Origin: Cytidiella melzeri
Taxonomy: Eukaryota; Basidiomycota; Agaricomycetes; Polyporales; Irpicaceae
Direction of reading: 5' to 3'
Length of the DNA stretch: 41,366 nucleotides
Assembly (NCBI GenBank): GCA_022592445.1
Contig: JABYQR010000381.1
Span: 1 to 41,366, forward strand
Shown here: one piece after another, positions 9,421 to 19,542 of the stretch
Position numbering within the stretch: the stretch's first letter is position 1
Layout: each line of letters opens with the position of its first letter
Notes under the pieces: generated by a model
The model's input: only the letters and a program-made list of their open reading frames with translations
What the model was told of the DNA's origin: nothing
Databases searched by the model: none
Position numbers and translations under genes: made by a program

Positions 9421-10425
9421 CCAGGAAGGGGCAAAGAGAATTTACCACTATTGCAATCACATTACCGCAACATTGCCACAGTGCTGCACTTTTTGGCACT
9501 CCCCGCCTTCCACCTTGTGGTAAGCTATGCGGTAGTGTGGTAACACCGAGGGTAGAAATGCCACTACATGGGCACTACGCAACATCTTGAATAAAACAAT
9601 ATATTTTGAATGTATGTTTATATTGACATTTTGTGACTGGCTATTATTCACGCGTCGCAACTCATGTTTTACGCCGCTGCGCTTACTCCTGTCTGTGACT
9701 TGTCCTCCTTCGTGCATGTACATTGACCGGGTTCATGTGTAGTACGACAGGCCTATACAAATACTAGTCTTTAGAGAAGAGCAAAGGTCTTGCATACTTC
9801 TTTTTGAACCACTTTTGTGCCCAGCACATTCTACTTAGTCCCAAGCACCACAAGTACACCTCCTCCAGCAACTAAGGAGACACCTAAGGACTTACTCACC
9901 ATTCAGTCTCCAAAGACTTTCTTTCTGAACTGTGTTCGCTGCATAGTTCAACTCACGCAATGTACGCCACACAGTGTGCACTACATGTAGGAATTGAAGA
10001 TGTGATGCAACACAATGCATTGCAAGCCAACACCCCCAGTCACGGTGTGACCATCAGTAAATTCACCGACATGAATAATACTGATTTATTATCAAAAAGA
10101 CCAAATTATATCATATTTTTGAAACACTTGTCGCTAAATGAGGCTACAACTGGTCTCCCCGAGGCAGAGTAGACAAGTTCAACTTTCGTGCCTCAAGATC
10201 ACTGTCTGACGTCTGCGTTTATTACCTCCAGCCTTATCGACGAGTACATTAGCGCCTGTCTCGGCTACGTTGGCAGGTCACGTGAAGCTCAACGCGACTT
10301 GATCAACGAAGGTCGACGCGTCTGTCCGCTACCAGCTCTGCCGTCTCTCTCTCCATGTACAACTTCGCCTAACTCCTACGGTCTTTTCCTGTGCCCCAAT
10401 GTGAATACACTATCTTTTATAATCT
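9421..10425. other. Gene-free stretch; composition boundary
   Basis: I see no supported gene. Short open frames have no domains. The base composition changes across this stretch: CpG is rare to the left and frequent from about 10.2 kb on. The right part is presumably the promoter region of the helicase gene starting near 10426. Confidence 0.4.
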
Positions 10426-11299
10426 ATGCGCTCTTCAAATTTGACTGCAACACGCCCGCTATGGGCAGACCACACGGCATATGACTGGGAGGCACCCGAG
10501 GGTATTGCTCAGCTCCAGCATCTTCTGTGCTCCAAGGTGCCATACGAGTTGGCCGAAAGACAGCTGATATGCACAGCAAAACTCCTTAAGGGGCAGCACA
10601 TCGCATGTGTGTGGGCAACAGGTGACGGAAAATCATCAGTCTTCTATCTGTACTCTTTGGTACGACCGCAGACCATGACCATTGTGGTAGCACCGACGAA
10701 CGCTTTGGAGGAGGACATGGTGAGTAAGTAACATATATAAAAGCTACAATATTGACTTTTCACAAGGTGAACCGGCTGCAGCGGCTCGGCATTACTGCTG
10801 TGGCTATCAACCGTGACGCATTAAATACGGCCGAGTCTGCACCAGAGCCATACGATCTTTGGGCGGCGGTCAAGGACGGTACCTTCAACATCGTGCTGTT
10901 GTCTCCCGAGATGCTGAAGTCGAAGCGCTTCAAGGAGGTCATCCAGTACGCCAATGTTCGGTCGTGTTTGGGGCTGTTCTGTGTCGACGAGTGTCATCTT
11001 ATAGATGAGTGGGGCGCAGACTTTCGGCAGGCATATGGGCTTATTGCTGAGACAATACCTTGGCTTCCGACATGGACCGCGCGACTAGGTCTCACTGCAA
11101 CACTCGAGCCTGGTCGACAGACAGACGTTGTCATGAAGGCACTCGGCTTCCATGACAGCAACTTCTTTCTTGATCGACGCGACTGTGAACGCCACAACGT
11201 CGACATCATCTTTCGTCCCGTCGAGTACACCAGCACTACAGATGAATTCCACGATTTGGATTGGTTAATCCCTCCCAATGTCAACTCCGCTGCCGAAAT
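10426..11299 (+). pseudogene. RecQ-like DEAD/DEAH helicase, 5' part (interrupted by Gypsy-1)
   Basis: N-terminal half of a superfamily-2 helicase. The likely start is the Met at 10426. Exon 1 carries the Q-motif-like ELAERQ and a Walker A variant ATGDGKSS. A 47-bp intron (10720-10766, gtgagt...acaag) separates exon 2, which has motif Ia (before the intron, VVAPTNALEEDM), motif II as DECH (FCVDECHLIDEWG) and motif III as GLTATLE. The frame stops because Gypsy-1 inserted after 11299; the GAAAT at 11295-11299 is repeated at 19543-19547, where the protein continues in frame. RecQ enzymes unwind DNA 3'-5' in repair; fungi often carry multicopy, sometimes telomere-linked RecQ genes. Which type this was cannot be told here. 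The insertion makes a full product impossible unless the element were removed from the transcript. Confidence 0.85.
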
Positions 11300-11990
11300 T
11301 GTAACAGTTAAGGTTACACTCACCAGATAGTTTTTAAACTTGAAGGGGAGATAGTGAGATAGAGAGTAGAGTGTTGGTGAGAGTGAGTACTGGGAAGTAC
11401 GAAGTAGTCCTTGATCAACAGAGTGGATAAGACTGAGGGGATATGCCCTCAGGAGTGCCTCTATATATACATGAAGGGGAGGACCCCAGGTACTACCCTA
11501 AGACCCCTAATACCTACATGAGTAAGCGAAGTAATCTACCTTACTAAGCATGCCCTATGCCCTAGTGGTGCCACTTCAATAATCAACCAATAGCAATTGT
11601 CCCCATGACCTGACCCCATGACCCAGCTCCAAGGCTAGACTTGTTCTAGCTTGTTCTAAGACAAGGCTAGACTTTTCCAGAAGGTTCTATGAACTATGAC
11701 ATCATCTAATGGAATGTTCTATACTATGACATCATAGTTCCAGCAAGTTCCACAAGGTTCCAGAGAGTTCTATCATGTGATACACAGATAAGGAAAGGAG
11801 CACATCAGCGCATCAGAGACAGGAGGCGCATCAGCGCATCAATTGATAGGCACTGAGAATAAGCGCCGGAATAGGCGCCTGATAAGCGCCAGATAAGTGC
11901 TGGATAAGCGCTTGACAAGCGCTTAAATATTCCCAATAATACCGTTGCCTGGTAAGGCAAGTCTTGTAGAAACATTGAAAATCTGTGACA
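11300..11990 (-). repeat. 3' LTR of Gypsy-1
   Basis: It starts TGTAACAG and ends CTGTGACA (plus strand). A TATA-like stretch tatatata lies at about 11462-11469. Near 11865-11930 there is a cluster of GATAAGCGC-type words that include the palindrome AAGCGCTT. It contains 26 bp (around 11800-11825) absent from the other LTR, within a repeated gcatcagcgcatca motif. Confidence 0.92.
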
Positions 11991-12226
11991 TTACCCCCCC
12001 TTCTTGCTTTGAACTCCGTGCAAAGAGTTTTGAACGAACACCTTGGTCATTAAGTCCACTTTTTCACCATTGTCAAGAGGGTGCCTAAGCAGTTCCGAGT
12101 GACTCTAGCGGCTTCTACCGACGCCCCTGACGGGGTTCACACCTCATTGGCTGATGGTAGTCTAGTCCGTACCCTCCTCGGTTGCGTCATTGGATTGTGG
12201 ATGATCCTTGGTGTGTTGTTCGTGAC

Positions 12227-14033
12227 TTATACACAGTAAATCGTAGCTGAGCGTATAGCTCGGGGGTGATTGTCGTAGAATTTCTTGATCGCTTCTTGAG
12301 CGTGCGTGATGTTTTCTACAGGTTCCCACGTGTCGTCGTTCGGTCCGTAGCCTTTCCAGCGTATGTAATACTGAAGCTTTTTGGCACGACCTGTACGTCT
12401 TGACTTGAGAATCTTCTCGACTTCGTATTCTTCTTCTCCGTCGATGATATCTGGCGGAGGCATCTCCAGCTTTTGGCCTTCGAATTCAGGTTTGTTGTAC
12501 GGTACCAACTTGCTTGCATGGAATACAAGATGTATCCTTGGTGAACGTTCGGGCCATTCCAGTCTGAATGTGACCGGCGAGAGCTTTTCAGCAATCTTGA
12601 ATGGGCCATAGTACTTGGCTGACAGCTTATGTCCAGATTTTTGGTAGTCTCTCAGATCTAGCATGACCTGATTGCCTTCGTTGAAGGGGACCTTCTGGAC
12701 GTGCTTGTCATAGTACCACTTCATGCGTTCAGCCGCAAGTTGTAACGCCGCCTTAGCATGCTCTTGAGCTTGCAAGCGGTTCCACATGATGTCATTCATG
12801 TCAGACCTTTTCAGGTCCTTGGTGAGCATTGGACCAGCTCTAGGGTGTCTGCCGTATTCGAGGTAAAAAGGCGAGTGCTTAGTTCCCTCGTGCGCTGCAT
12901 TGTTGTGTGCGAACTCAGCCGAGCTGAGCAGTCTAGCCCAGTCGTCATGTAGTTGATCAACGTAACAACGCAGATACTGTTCGAGCGTTTGATTAACTCG
13001 TTCAGTTTGACCATCAGTTTGCGGATGATATGCAGTAGTCATTGTAGATTCTATCCCTAGCATTTTACACCATTCCTGGAATAAATCTGCTGCGAATTGT
13101 GGACCTCGGTCGGAAATGATTTGCAGAGGTAACCCGTGAAGGGTCCAGACTCTCTCATAGAGTAGAGCTGCAAGATCTTTTGCCGAGAACTCGTTTACGA
13201 TAGGGAAGAAGTGCGCCCTTTTAGTGAGGCGGTCTACGACTACGCAGATAGCATTGAAGCCATCAGACTCCGGTAACTGAGTAATCAAGTCGACAGGCAT
13301 GATATCCCATGGTTCGGCCGGAACCGGATTAGGAATGAGTGGTCCATAAGGCTGTTGCGGACGAGTCTTCATCCGCTGACATGTGTCACAGCCTGTCACA
13401 TATTTCTTGACATCAGTGGTTAAACCTGGCCACCAGTAGTTTCTCGAGATCAGTTCGTATGTTTTCCATCTGCCAGGATGTCCGGCAGAAGGTAGATCAT
13501 GATGCATCTGGATGATTTGGCGTCTCAGATCTAATTTCTGATCTTTGGGGATGTAGACTTTTCCACGGTATAGGAGTAATCCGTTCTCAAAATTCCATTC
13601 CTCTAGTGATTTCTTGAACTCCCTAGGACCAGAGTTAAGTAACTGCTGATAGTCCTTGGTAACTTCATCGTTCATGAGTGCTTCCTTGACCCGTCTTAGG
13701 GTTTCATCATCGTTGATAGGCGAGTCATGAGAGTTTTCGATAGCAGAGATAGCAAAAAACTCGGGTTTAAGGAGAATTTTGTCCTCGTTATCGGAATTTA
13801 CCCCCTCTTCATGATCTGGCCTCCTGGACAGAGGATCTGCGGTAAGCATGGTCTTTCCGGGTTTGTGCCGGAGCACGAAATTAAATCGCGTGAGGTATAA
13901 CGCCCATCGCGCTTGTCTCCGAGTCAGCTTCTGGGCATTCCTAAAATATGTCAGGTTTTGGTGATCCGACCATATTTCTACGGTAATTGGATGTCCCTCC
14001 AGATGTTGACGATACTCTTCCAGGGCGCGGATC
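12227..14033 (-). pseudogene. Gypsy-1 pol: RNase H remainder, integrase and chromodomain
   Basis: Long open frame (the true homology starts near 14033, just after a deletion). In order: the RNase H C-terminus (EIWSDHQNLTYF, then ADPLSRRP); the integrase zinc-binding HHCC segment (H...GHPGRWKTYELI...CDTCQR); the integrase core with its three acidic residues in MPVDLITQLP, ISDRGPQFAAD and QTDGQTERVNQ; and a C-terminal chromodomain with EEYEVEKIL, YYIRWKGYG and TWEPVENI, roughly the last 65 residues. Integrase inserts the cDNA, and chromodomains of such elements can steer integration to marked chromatin. This part itself is uninterrupted, but it is out of frame with RT because of the upstream deletion. 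Confidence 0.9.
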
Positions 14034-14964
14034 GTATATCTCATAGTTACGTTCATGGACGTTGAGTGATTTAGAGTAGAAGGCCACTGGATGCCACAGC
14101 TTGTCAGCTGGGTCCAGTTGTGATAATACCGCTCCTGTAGCAAAGTCGCTAGCGTCTGTTTCCAGACGGAAAGGGTTTTCGTCATCTGGTATCCTCAGAA
14201 TGGGTGCTGACGTAAAAGCCTGTTTCAGACTTTGGAAGGCCTGTTCCTGAGCATCTTTCCAGATCCAGGGTTGGTCCTTCTTTGTAAGAATAGTGAGCGG
14301 TTTCGCATGTTTGGCAAAGTCCTTAATGAAACGCCGATAGAAGTTGGCAAAGCCTAAGAAGGCTTGGACTTGCTTAACCTTTTCAGGTCGCGGCCACTCA
14401 GTAACTCCGGTGAGTTTGGCTGGATCCATCTCGATGTGTCCGTGAGAAATGATCATGCCTAGGTACTCAATGCGATCTTTTTCAAAAAAGCATTTTTCTG
14501 GTTTGGCAAATAGATCGTTCTCGCGTAGACGCTTGAGCACTTCCTGTGTGATGCGACGGTTTTCCTTCTTGTCTTCAGTGAAGATGAGGATGTCGTCGAG
14601 ATACACCATGACATGTCCTTCTAAGATCAAGTCACTCAGAATTTCATTCATCATGGCTTGGAACGTTGCAGGTGCATTGCTGAAACCAAAATACATCACC
14701 TTGGCTTCGAAAAGACCACGGTGTGTGATGAACGCCGTCTTCCATTCGTCACCCTTTCGGATGCGAACGTTATTGTATCCCCATCTAAGATCAATCTTTG
14801 AGAAGACCTTAGCCTTGCTTAACGAATTGATTAAATCGTTGATGCGAGGTATGGGGTACCGGTTTTTCACCGTGATGTCGTTCAGTTTTGGTAGTCTTGC
14901 ACAAGTCGCAACGAGCCATCTTTCTTCTTGACGAAGAACACAGGTGCTGCAATCGGACTTTTCG
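14031..14964 (-). pseudogene. Gypsy-1 pol: reverse transcriptase and start of RNase H
   Basis: Covers the RT fingers and palm with KNRYPIPRIND, the metal-binding SKIDLRWGYNNVRI, the catalytic MVYLDDILIF, and the connection GFANFYRRFIKDFAKHAKPL followed by RLETDASDFATGAVLSQ of RNase H. A one-base shift before KNRYPIP separates it from the preceding piece ([13 protein letters not shown], up to about 14964). At about 14030-14036 the frame is lost through a deletion of roughly 20 bp that removes the conserved RELLA segment, including a catalytic Glu of RNase H. RT motifs are intact, but the gene as it stands cannot make a full Pol. Confidence 0.88.
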
Positions 14965-15000
14965 ATTTGCGGATGTAACCTTTTCGGAGTTCCTCTTGAT

Positions 15001-15911
15001 CTATTGATCTAGAGAATTCTTTTCCATTGGAGACAGCGGGTATAGTTTAGCTGCTTTGGGAAGGGAGGCACCTTCCTCAAATTCGATCGCGTGATCGTAC
15101 GGTTTGCGTAACGGCATGCGCTCTGATTTTTTCTTTGAAAAGACGTCACCAAATTCCCATAGATATTTTGGTACTAATGGTTTCCAATTGACGGATTCTT
15201 GTTCGTCAAAGCCGTCTTCAAAGCCCTCATCTTCCTTTCCAGAAAGTTCAGCGATTATTTCTGCTATTTCTTGGTCTTCTGGATCGTCTAAGTCAATCCA
15301 GTAGATGTGAGGGTTGTCCGGGTCGACATTTCCTATTCCGTCCAGGTTGTCTGACACCGAACATCCCTTAGGTAACTCAAGCTCATTGATCTCTTCTTGA
15401 GTTACAGTGATGTTTTTACGAGCTCTTGGGGCACAGAGTTCAGGACATCTGGTAAATCTCCACTCGCCATTTGCCCAATCTATCTCTGGATTGTGGCGGC
15501 GTAAGAAGGTCATCCCGATAATCATTTGTTTACTACCGAGGTCAGTGACGAGCATGTGTTGTCTTGCTCGGTGCGAACCTATTTCTAGGTATGCACGTAC
15601 TGAGTGAGTGATTTGACCATCTTTATTGGGAGTACCGTCGACGTTGATGACGTTAAACGGTGATGCCAGTTGATTTGTTACCAGATTGTTACTTTCAACC
15701 ACTGACTTACTGATGAACGTGGTTGTGGCTCCTGAATCTACCAGAGCTTCGACCTGCACTTTCTTTCCATATACCCAAATTGTAACCGGTAGAAAAAATG
15801 AATTCTTTGAACGCGCTACATTTTTGACAGTATCTACGGTACAAAGATCAAGGGTATCAGGGCCTAAGCGTTCATGTTCGCAGGGAGTCACATGACGCTT
15901 CGGAAAAAATC
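15001..15911 (-). CDS. Gypsy-1 aspartic protease and start of RT (gag -1 frame)
   Basis: The frame has no ATG at its start and is open into the end of gag, so it is probably reached by -1 frameshifting at 15903-15909. The protease active-site triad is VDSGATTTF (Asp at about residue 52 counting from 15891), followed by the flap region and the hydrophobic [12 protein letters not shown] expected of retroviral-type aspartic proteases. It releases the mature Gag and Pol proteins. The C-terminal part is the linker to RT ([15 protein letters not shown]) and ends at a premature stop near 15001 caused by a one-base shift relative to the next piece. Confidence 0.85.
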
Positions 15912-17375
15912 CTTGCCCTTGGTCGGCTTTTTCCCTTTACCCTTGTCAGGGGACGGGTGAGGAGTCGAAGGTTCATCATCTTCCGTTGGAACCTCCTCAA
16001 TATGAGCCGCCAACTCTAGGCGCGCGGTATTGACATTTTTTGTTTTTGACGATGAAGCCTTAGGGGCTTCAGCCTCGCTGTCCGATCCCGAGTCCTCGGC
16101 ATCTGCTGCCTGAATCTTCTTCGGCGCCGAAGACTTTCCATCCTTCTTCACCTCCTTCTTCTTCTCATCGGGCTTCTTCTTCAGACCGTTGAGGTTGCAC
16201 TCATCTGTGTTATGTCCTTTCGACTTGTGGATGTGGCAGAACTTCTCCGACTTTTCAGTCGAGTTCACCTCTTTGCCTTTGCCCTTATTCCGCTTCTCAT
16301 TCTTCTTCTTCTTCTTGTCCGCAGTGTCCACCTCCATAAGAGTGGACGTATCCTTTTCCTTCGCAAAGATCTGGCCCTGCGCTTTCTCCGGATAGACCTT
16401 CTTGTGGATGTCGAGCAAGAGGTCGAGGAACTGAGGCCATGTGGTAGGGATTTGATTTTCATCTTTCCCAATCATGACGAGCCTCATATCCTTCTCGATG
16501 ACGTGCTTGAGCTTATGAATAAGCAAGTCGTCCTCGTATCCAGAAAGCCTGCCAAGCGTACGGAAGCATTCCGCGTACTTGACAAAGTTCTTGTGCGCCA
16601 AATCCGTATTGTTGAACAAGGCATTAAGCTCCTTTCGAGCACCCTCCTTGTCGTCCCGTTGACCGTATTGTACCTTGAGCTCATTTTCGAACTCTTCCCA
16701 CGTTCCAATCGTCTGACCCTTTGTGAGCTTCTTGATCCACGGCTCCATATATTGAGCCGCCGCGCCTGAGAGCCGGTTCGTCGCGACGGCAATACGTTGC
16801 CTGTCTGTAGCAACGTTGTCGTGGACAAGCCACAGAGAGATCTTGTTCAACCACTCGTTGAACTTGACCTTGCCATCGGTACCGTTGAACTCCGGGGGTT
16901 CGCCAATCTTAGGCTGGCGAGAGGATCCTCCTTGTCCTTGAGACAAGGGAAGCTGGTTGATCTGATTGACCACGTTAGTGATCGTTGTTTTGACCATGTC
17001 GAGGTCAGTGTCCATCCGCTGGACTTGTGTATCTGCAGCGCATTGTGAATAAAGGTCTTGAGCGACCTTGTCAACGTATTCCTGGAGGTTATCCTCCAAC
17101 AACAACAGCTGAGTGTTCCATATGAGAACCATCTGATTCATCATATTGTGAACAATGGCCGTAGTCGCTTCACCCTCAATTGTGCGGGTGAAGGCCCTCT
17201 GGGCTGTAGTGAGGTTATGGAAAATGTGCTGCTCAAAATTCTCAACCGAAGGGTTATAAACGATGGGAGTGATTTTCCCGAAAGGAACAGAATGGGTGAG
17301 GTTGGAGGCAGCGGGGGCAGCGTTGGATCCGGCGTTGGATTGAGTGGCCATTGCTTCTAATTTCTTAGTTAGCAA
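15888..17375 (-). CDS. Gypsy-1 Gag (nucleocapsid precursor)
   Basis: 495-residue open frame, start at 17375 (an alternative Met lies nine codons in, MATQSNAGS). It forms the cytoplasmic virus-like particle that packages element RNA. The central region (about 165-330) is a retrotransposon Gag domain with the usual FNEWLNKISLWL and GTWEEFENELKVQYG. A CHH-type variant zinc knuckle lies at 380-393 (CHIHKSKGHNTDEC), as in many fungal gypsy elements. The C-terminus is Lys/Ser/Asp-rich and low-complexity. It ends FFRSVM-stop just after a slippery TTTTTTC. It starts 145 bp downstream of the extra ORF. The frame is intact. Confidence 0.9.
   Translation of the reverse strand: MLTKKLEAMATQSNAGSNAAPAASNLTHSVPFGKITPIVYNPSVENFEQHIFHNLTTAQRAFTRTIEGEATTAIVHNMMNQMVLIWNTQLLLLEDNLQEYVDKVAQDLYSQCAADTQVQRMDTDLDMVKTTITNVVNQINQLPLSQGQGGSSRQPKIGEPPEFNGTDGKVKFNEWLNKISLWLVHDNVATDRQRIAVATNRLSGAAAQYMEPWIKKLTKGQTIGTWEEFENELKVQYGQRDDKEGARKELNALFNNTDLAHKNFVKYAECFRTLGRLSGYEDDLLIHKLKHVIEKDMRLVMIGKDENQIPTTWPQFLDLLLDIHKKVYPEKAQGQIFAKEKDTSTLMEVDTADKKKKKNEKRNKGKGKEVNSTEKSEKFCHIHKSKGHNTDECNLNGLKKKPDEKKKEVKKDGKSSAPKKIQAADAEDSGSDSEAEAPKASSSKTKNVNTARLELAAHIEEVPTEDDEPSTPHPSPDKGKGKKPTKGKDFFRSVM
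15903..15909 (-). promoter_or_regulatory. Probable -1 ribosomal frameshift site between gag and protease
   Basis: On the minus strand the in-frame codons GAT TTT TTC contain the heptamer T-TTT-TTC, which fits the X-XXY-YYZ rule for -1 slippage. The gag stop follows five codons later, and the protease frame is exactly the -1 frame and is open across this point. The fit is seen directly; use of the site is inference. Confidence 0.6.
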
Positions 17376-17520
17376 AGGATAAGCGAAATACTATTTCTAG
17401 TATAAGAAGAAGAGAAACACCACTTTCACACATTGAACTCTTGTCAGAGTTGTTTTCACACATTAAATCCTTTTCAGGAAGTTGTCACCGAGTAAAATGA
17501 GGCTTGTCAGCCTATACATT

Positions 17521-18299
17521 TTATTCCATTTCCGCATATACAAAGGCGTTCATGTCAAACAGCCCTTCTAGTAACTCTAAGATATATCCCCATCTCCGAT
17601 GAATATCCACAAAACTTATTCTTCCTAAACTCTTTAAGTCCTTTTTCAGCATTCTCCATTCCCTATTCGACATCTTGTCCGTGTGATTCTCCTTGAACCG
17701 TTGTTCAATCATGAAGACACGACCGATCAGCAGCTGTGCTTTTTCTCGACGAGTGTTGAGCTGGTGGCTAGAAGATTGCCCACCACTCGCGAAAGATGCA
17801 TCCAACTTCTTGAGCACAGGCTCAAGCCGTTGGCAAGCTGCCGTGACCATTGGTTCGAATTCCTGTTGACGAAGTATAAGCTTCGTCTTACGGAAGTGTA
17901 GAGAGGCGGGGATCGGATTGGGAGTGGGAATGTAAGCGCGTTGATTGCGCTCCTCGATACGCTGAAGGAGAGTAAGCTTTTCAGCTTTCTCCTTCTCTTG
18001 CTTCTCGATACGATCGAGAAGGCTGAGTTGAGACATGAGATGAGAGACCTGACTCATGCGAGCCTGGTTCTCCTCATGCTCCATGGTGGTGCGAGCCTGC
18101 TCCTCGAGGTCGATCCTCTTGATGAGGGGCTTATTATCGGGGTACTTGAGCCGGCGAGGCTTGCCAGCATCCTTAAACTTGTCGAGTGTCTCCTTGGAGA
18201 CGGTGAGACGTTCCTGAAGTCCGGTGACTTCGTTGCGGATGGGATGGAGTAAGGGGTCTTGCGACCAGACTTAGCAGTAATGAAGCGGGAAATGGGCAT
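17521..18299 (-). CDS. Extra ORF upstream of gag in Gypsy-1 (ORF0), coiled-coil protein
   Basis: About 259 residues if read from the Met at 18299 (MPISRFITAKSGRKT); a one-base shift inside a C-run near 18255 moves it into the frame that stays open to 17521. I do not know this family. The protein is highly charged: a heptad-like helical N-terminal half (LIKRIDLEEQARTTMEHEEN, then LSLLDRIEKQEKEKAEKL), a middle part with FEPMVTAACQRLEPVLKKLD, and a C-terminal REWRMLKKDLKSLGRISF. There is no zinc knuckle and no enzyme motif. It lies between the 5' LTR/leader and gag, on the same strand, ending 145 bp before gag. A related ORF occupies the same place in Gypsy-2 (40810-41366), with REWQLLDWGCKAIGKVSF at the equivalent position. 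That conservation argues for a real protein, perhaps structural or RNA-binding (inference). Confidence 0.65.
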
Positions 18300-18877
18300 G
18301 GTGACTGTGTGACAATGTGTGATGAGCTTGACAGCTCAGCGGTGTTCGGAACAAATCTCCATAAAGGAGAGGTCCTGTGTGTGCGTGGGGTAGTGCCGGC
18401 GTCGGCCTGGACTCTCTCTCCAGGTCCGGTGGTGAAAGGATCTCCGTCATGGTTCCACCCATGCGGCAAATGGTTGGCGGATCAGTATTACACTGACCCT
18501 AAGTCCGGCCAGAACAAGTTACCCGTCTACGTGCCTAGGCACTCATGGGTTTCTAGTCCTGTTGTCTAGCTCTTATAACGAGCTGTCTGACACCAGACTC
18601 CACTATCGCCTGTGGGGAGGCACACTTTCATCATGTTGGCATAATGCCAACCCCTGCTCTGATCAGCTCTAGGAGCGTCGGGCGAGAGGGTGATTCAAGT
18701 TGTGCACATCAAGGCAAAGCCTAGACATGACTACCACTTAAAGCCTATGGTCCGGCTACCTCTATTTCTAGAGGATTTGTAGAGGGGCCCACGCACAGGC
18801 ACAAGACCTAGAAGAAAAGGGAAAGAAACCTCCAGCACGTCCAGAGACGTGAGGGAGTAGGGGCAGTCTTATCCAAA
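18300..18877 (-). other. Gypsy-1 5' leader (between 5' LTR and extra ORF)
   Basis: 578 bp without a supported gene. The bases next to the LTR (minus strand TTTGGATAAGACTGCCCC) are where a primer binding site should be, but I cannot match them confidently to a tRNA 3' end. Packaging signals would be expected here; none can be identified by eye. Confidence 0.4.
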
Positions 18878-19542
18878 TGTAACAGTTAAGGTTACACTCA
18901 CCAGATAGTTTTTAAACTTGAAGGGGAGATAGTGAGATAGAGAGTAGAGTGTTGGTGAGAGTGAGTACTGGGAAGTACGAAGTAGTCCTTGATCAACAGA
19001 GTGGATAAGACTGAGGGGATATGCCCTCAGGAGTGCCTCTATATATACATGAAGGGGAGGACCCCAGGTACTACCCTAAGACCCCTAATACCTACATGAG
19101 TAAGCGAAGTAATCTACCTTACTAAGCATGCCCTATGCCCTAGTGGTGCCACTTCAATAATCAACCAATAGCAATTGTCCCCATGACCTGACCCCATGAC
19201 CCAGCTCCAAGGCTAGACTTGTTCTAGCTTGTTCTCAGACAAGGCTAGACTTTTCCAGAAGGTTCTATGAACTATGACATCATCTAATGGAATGTTCTAT
19301 ACTATGACATCATAGTTCCAGCAAGTTCCACAAGGTTCCAGAGAGTTCTATCATGTGATACACAGATAAGGAAAGGAGCGCATCAGCGCATCAATTGATA
19401 GGCACTGAGAATAAGCGCCGGAATAGGCGCCTGATAAGCGCCAGATAAGCGCTGGATAAGCGCTTGACAAGCACTTAAATATTCCCAATAATACCGTTGC
19501 CTGGTAAGGCAAGTCTTGTAGAAACATTGAAAATCTGTGACA
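18878..19542 (-). repeat. 5' LTR of Gypsy-1 (element promoter)
   Basis: It matches 11300-11990 nearly base for base except for a 26-bp deletion. On the minus strand a TATA-like box lies near 19040-19047, about 495 bp into the LTR, leaving about 160 bp for R and U5. It is followed outward by the second copy of the GAAAT target duplication at 19543-19547. Confidence 0.92.

Larger units (their letters stand above)
11300..19542 (-). mobile_element. Chromodomain Ty3/gypsy retrotransposon (Gypsy-1), 8.2 kb, inserted in the helicase gene
   Basis: LTRs of 691 bp (11300-11990) and 665 bp (18878-19542) enclose, on the minus strand, an extra ORF, gag, protease, RT, RNase H, integrase and a C-terminal chromodomain. 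It is flanked by the 5-bp duplication GAAAT (11295-11299 and 19543-19547). The polypurine tract AAGAAGGGGGGGTAA abuts the 3' LTR (11991-12005). The LTRs differ by one 26-bp indel and only a handful of substitutions, so insertion is recent on an evolutionary scale. Pol nevertheless has three frame breaks, including a deletion in RNase H, so this copy looks non-autonomous or dead. The integrase-chromodomain fusion is typical of chromoviruses. Confidence 0.92.

Noticed and set aside
10188..10484. 98-residue frame just upstream of the helicase
   Set aside because: No domain, and it overlaps the start of the helicase coding frame in another register.
16212..16769. A 185-residue plus-strand frame within Gypsy-1
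   Set aside because: It lies antisense to intact gag and has a Leu/Phe-rich translation typical of the opposite strand of Lys/Glu codons.
18309..18569. An 86-residue plus-strand frame in the Gypsy-1 leader
   Set aside because: Opposite to the element's transcription, without motif or homologue in Gypsy-2; probably chance.
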